Part shown: in pieces, positions 31,213 through 32,078 of the stretch
How positions within the stretch are numbered: position 1 is the first letter of the stretch
Layout of the letters: every line of letters begins with the position of its first letter
NCBI GenBank assembly: GCA_002407845.1
Contig: DHPK01000032.1
Span: 23,640 to 55,717, forward strand
Length of the DNA stretch: 32,078 nt
Source of the DNA: Leptolinea sp. UBA5366
GTDB taxonomy: Bacteria; Chloroflexota; Anaerolineae; Anaerolineales; Anaerolineaceae
Reading direction: 5' to 3'
The notes under the pieces: model-generated
Told to the model about the DNA's origin: nothing
What the model saw: only the letters and a program-made list of their open reading frames with translations
The model's database searches: none
Made by a program: the position numbers and the translations under genes

Positions 31213-32078
31213 ATGCAAGGCAAACAAGTCAAGGTAGCAATTTTAGGCGGAGGTCCGGCAGGCATCGCAGCCGCGCTTCAAATAAGTCATACCTGCGGGT
31301 ATGATGTTAGTCTTATTGATGCAAACCCGCAAATCGGGCGGAAATTGCAGGTCACTGGCAGCGGACGCTGCAATCTGACTAATCTAAACTTGGACGCCTC
31401 CCGTTATGCATCATCAGAAAATATTTCGATTGAAAATATCTTGAAGAGTTGTCCGCCTGCCGCACTGCGCGCCCGGCTGGCTGATTTCGGCATTCCGACC
31501 GTCGCAACTGAAGACGGCTGGGTCTACCCGCTTTCATATTCAGCTGCGAATGTGGCGGAAATACTGCGCGGTCAGCTGCTGAGTGCTGGGGTGAATTTAA
31601 TTGAAGGCACAAAAGTGCTTTCGATAAACCCATATTCAGGTCATTTTGAAATCAAACTTGATACCCAGCAAGACTTATTGACTTCGAATCAATTGGTCGT
31701 CGCAACCGGCAGCAAGGCATTCCCTCAGCTGCGCGCCGATGATTCCCTGCTCATGAAAACAACCCATTTATTGGGCATTAACTGTGAACCGTTCAGACCT
31801 GCATTAGCCCCTGTTCTGCTGAAAAACCCCGAATTGAGAGCGCTGTCCGGCATTCGGCTGGATTTGGAGCTGACGCTGCTGAAAGACAAAAAGCCGTTCT
31901 TCACTTCTACTGGCAACGTGATCTTCACCGATTTTGGCATGAACGGCCCTGGCTGCATGAATCTAAGCCACCTGATTGAAGGAAATGAAAAGAATCCGGA
32001 TTTGCTCGAAATTAATTTTCTGCCCGGATCCATCGCCAACACAATCGAAGCTGGGTACCAGTCACAGAAAAATGATTT
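31213..32078 (+). CDS. NAD(P)/FAD-dependent oxidoreductase, BaiN/HI0933 family (3' part beyond window)
   Basis: The first 288 codons are present and run off the right edge. The FAD-binding GGGPAG lies at about 12-17 within VAILGGGPAGIAAAL. The hallmark of this flavoprotein family, GRKLQVTGSGRCNLTN, is at about 45-60. GWVYPLSYSA and the LVVATGSKAFPQL segment are further matches, as is FTDFGMNGPGCMNLS near 235, which resembles the family's THxGxSGPaxL stretch. Members are about 400 residues; some reduce bile-acid or other enoyl substrates, most are uncharacterised. The ATG 31213 has no ribosome-binding site; a TACACT box ends nine bases before it, so the message may be leaderless. It diverges from the response regulator gene. 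Confidence 0.9.
   Translation, partial: MQGKQVKVAILGGGPAGIAAALQISHTCGYDVSLIDANPQIGRKLQVTGSGRCNLTNLNLDASRYASSENISIENILKSCPPAALRARLADFGIPTVATEDGWVYPLSYSAANVAEILRGQLLSAGVNLIEGTKVLSINPYSGHFEIKLDTQQDLLTSNQLVVATGSKAFPQLRADDSLLMKTTHLLGINCEPFRPALAPVLLKNPELRALSGIRLDLELTLLKDKKPFFTSTGNVIFTDFGMNGPGCMNLSHLIEGNEKNPDLLEINFLPGSIANTIEAGYQSQKND

Noticed and set aside
1..32078. Mobile elements, CRISPR arrays, tRNA or rRNA genes
   Set aside because: No transposase or integrase-like protein, no regularly spaced repeats and no tRNA-like cloverleaf noticed in the gaps; the only 5S-like sequence is the short loop E mimic before rplY.

Overview
The window is about 32 kb of gene-dense bacterial chromosome with 33 protein genes. 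Two are cut by the window edges. I see no mobile element, CRISPR array, rRNA or tRNA gene, and no gene-free stretch longer than about 200 bases. The gene set suggests a fermentative anaerobe, and my best guess is an Anaerolineae-type member of the Chloroflexota. The reasons are a B12-dependent glutamate mutase pathway, a CTC-type L25, TrmI, WbqC next to RffA, and an ANKH-like transporter. Taxonomy is inferred from general protein character, not from a marker gene.

Region 1 (1-10575) is built around the methylaspartate route of glutamate breakdown. A long plus-strand operon encodes a two-subunit class I fumarase-type hydratase (probable mesaconase), glutamate mutase sigma subunit, its GlmL partner ATPase, glutamate mutase epsilon subunit and methylaspartate ammonia-lyase. 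These would take glutamate to 3-methylaspartate, mesaconate and citramalate. The operon ends with three genes of unknown biochemical role: an AtuA-family protein, a DUF4387 protein, and a P-loop protein carrying an alanyl-tRNA-synthetase-like second additional domain (SAD). A YbhJ-like aconitase-family hydratase and a one-cysteine Bcp peroxiredoxin lie divergently upstream. No citramalate lyase is visible.

Region 2 (10576-14901) holds rplY (ribosomal protein L25), convergent trmI, and a polar amino-acid ABC transporter with a terminator-like hairpin between the binding-protein and permease genes. The rplY promoter overlaps a perfect 11-bp inverted repeat. Its mRNA leader carries a hairpin whose internal loop copies loop E of 5S rRNA, the natural binding site of L25. 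This is the strongest unexpected signal in the window and suggests autogenous control by molecular mimicry.

Region 3 (14902-19219) has a large polytopic membrane protein, a histidine phosphatase, and a convergent WbqC/RffA pair for surface-sugar synthesis. Region 4 (19395-22896) carries lysA, then serC-serA of a Bacteroidota-like type; SerA has Lys where the family's catalytic His is expected.

Region 5 (22994-32078) contains an uncharacterised protein coupled to a tRNA-dihydrouridine synthase and a YcgN-type cysteine-cluster protein. An ANKH-like transporter, a glycosyltransferase-like protein, a YigZ/IMPACT protein, a small hypothetical, a membrane-anchored class-A beta-lactamase-like serine hydrolase, a LuxR-type response regulator and the start of a BaiN/HI0933-type flavoprotein follow. 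Genes here are packed tightly, with three convergent overlaps across the window (4, 17 and 50 bases).
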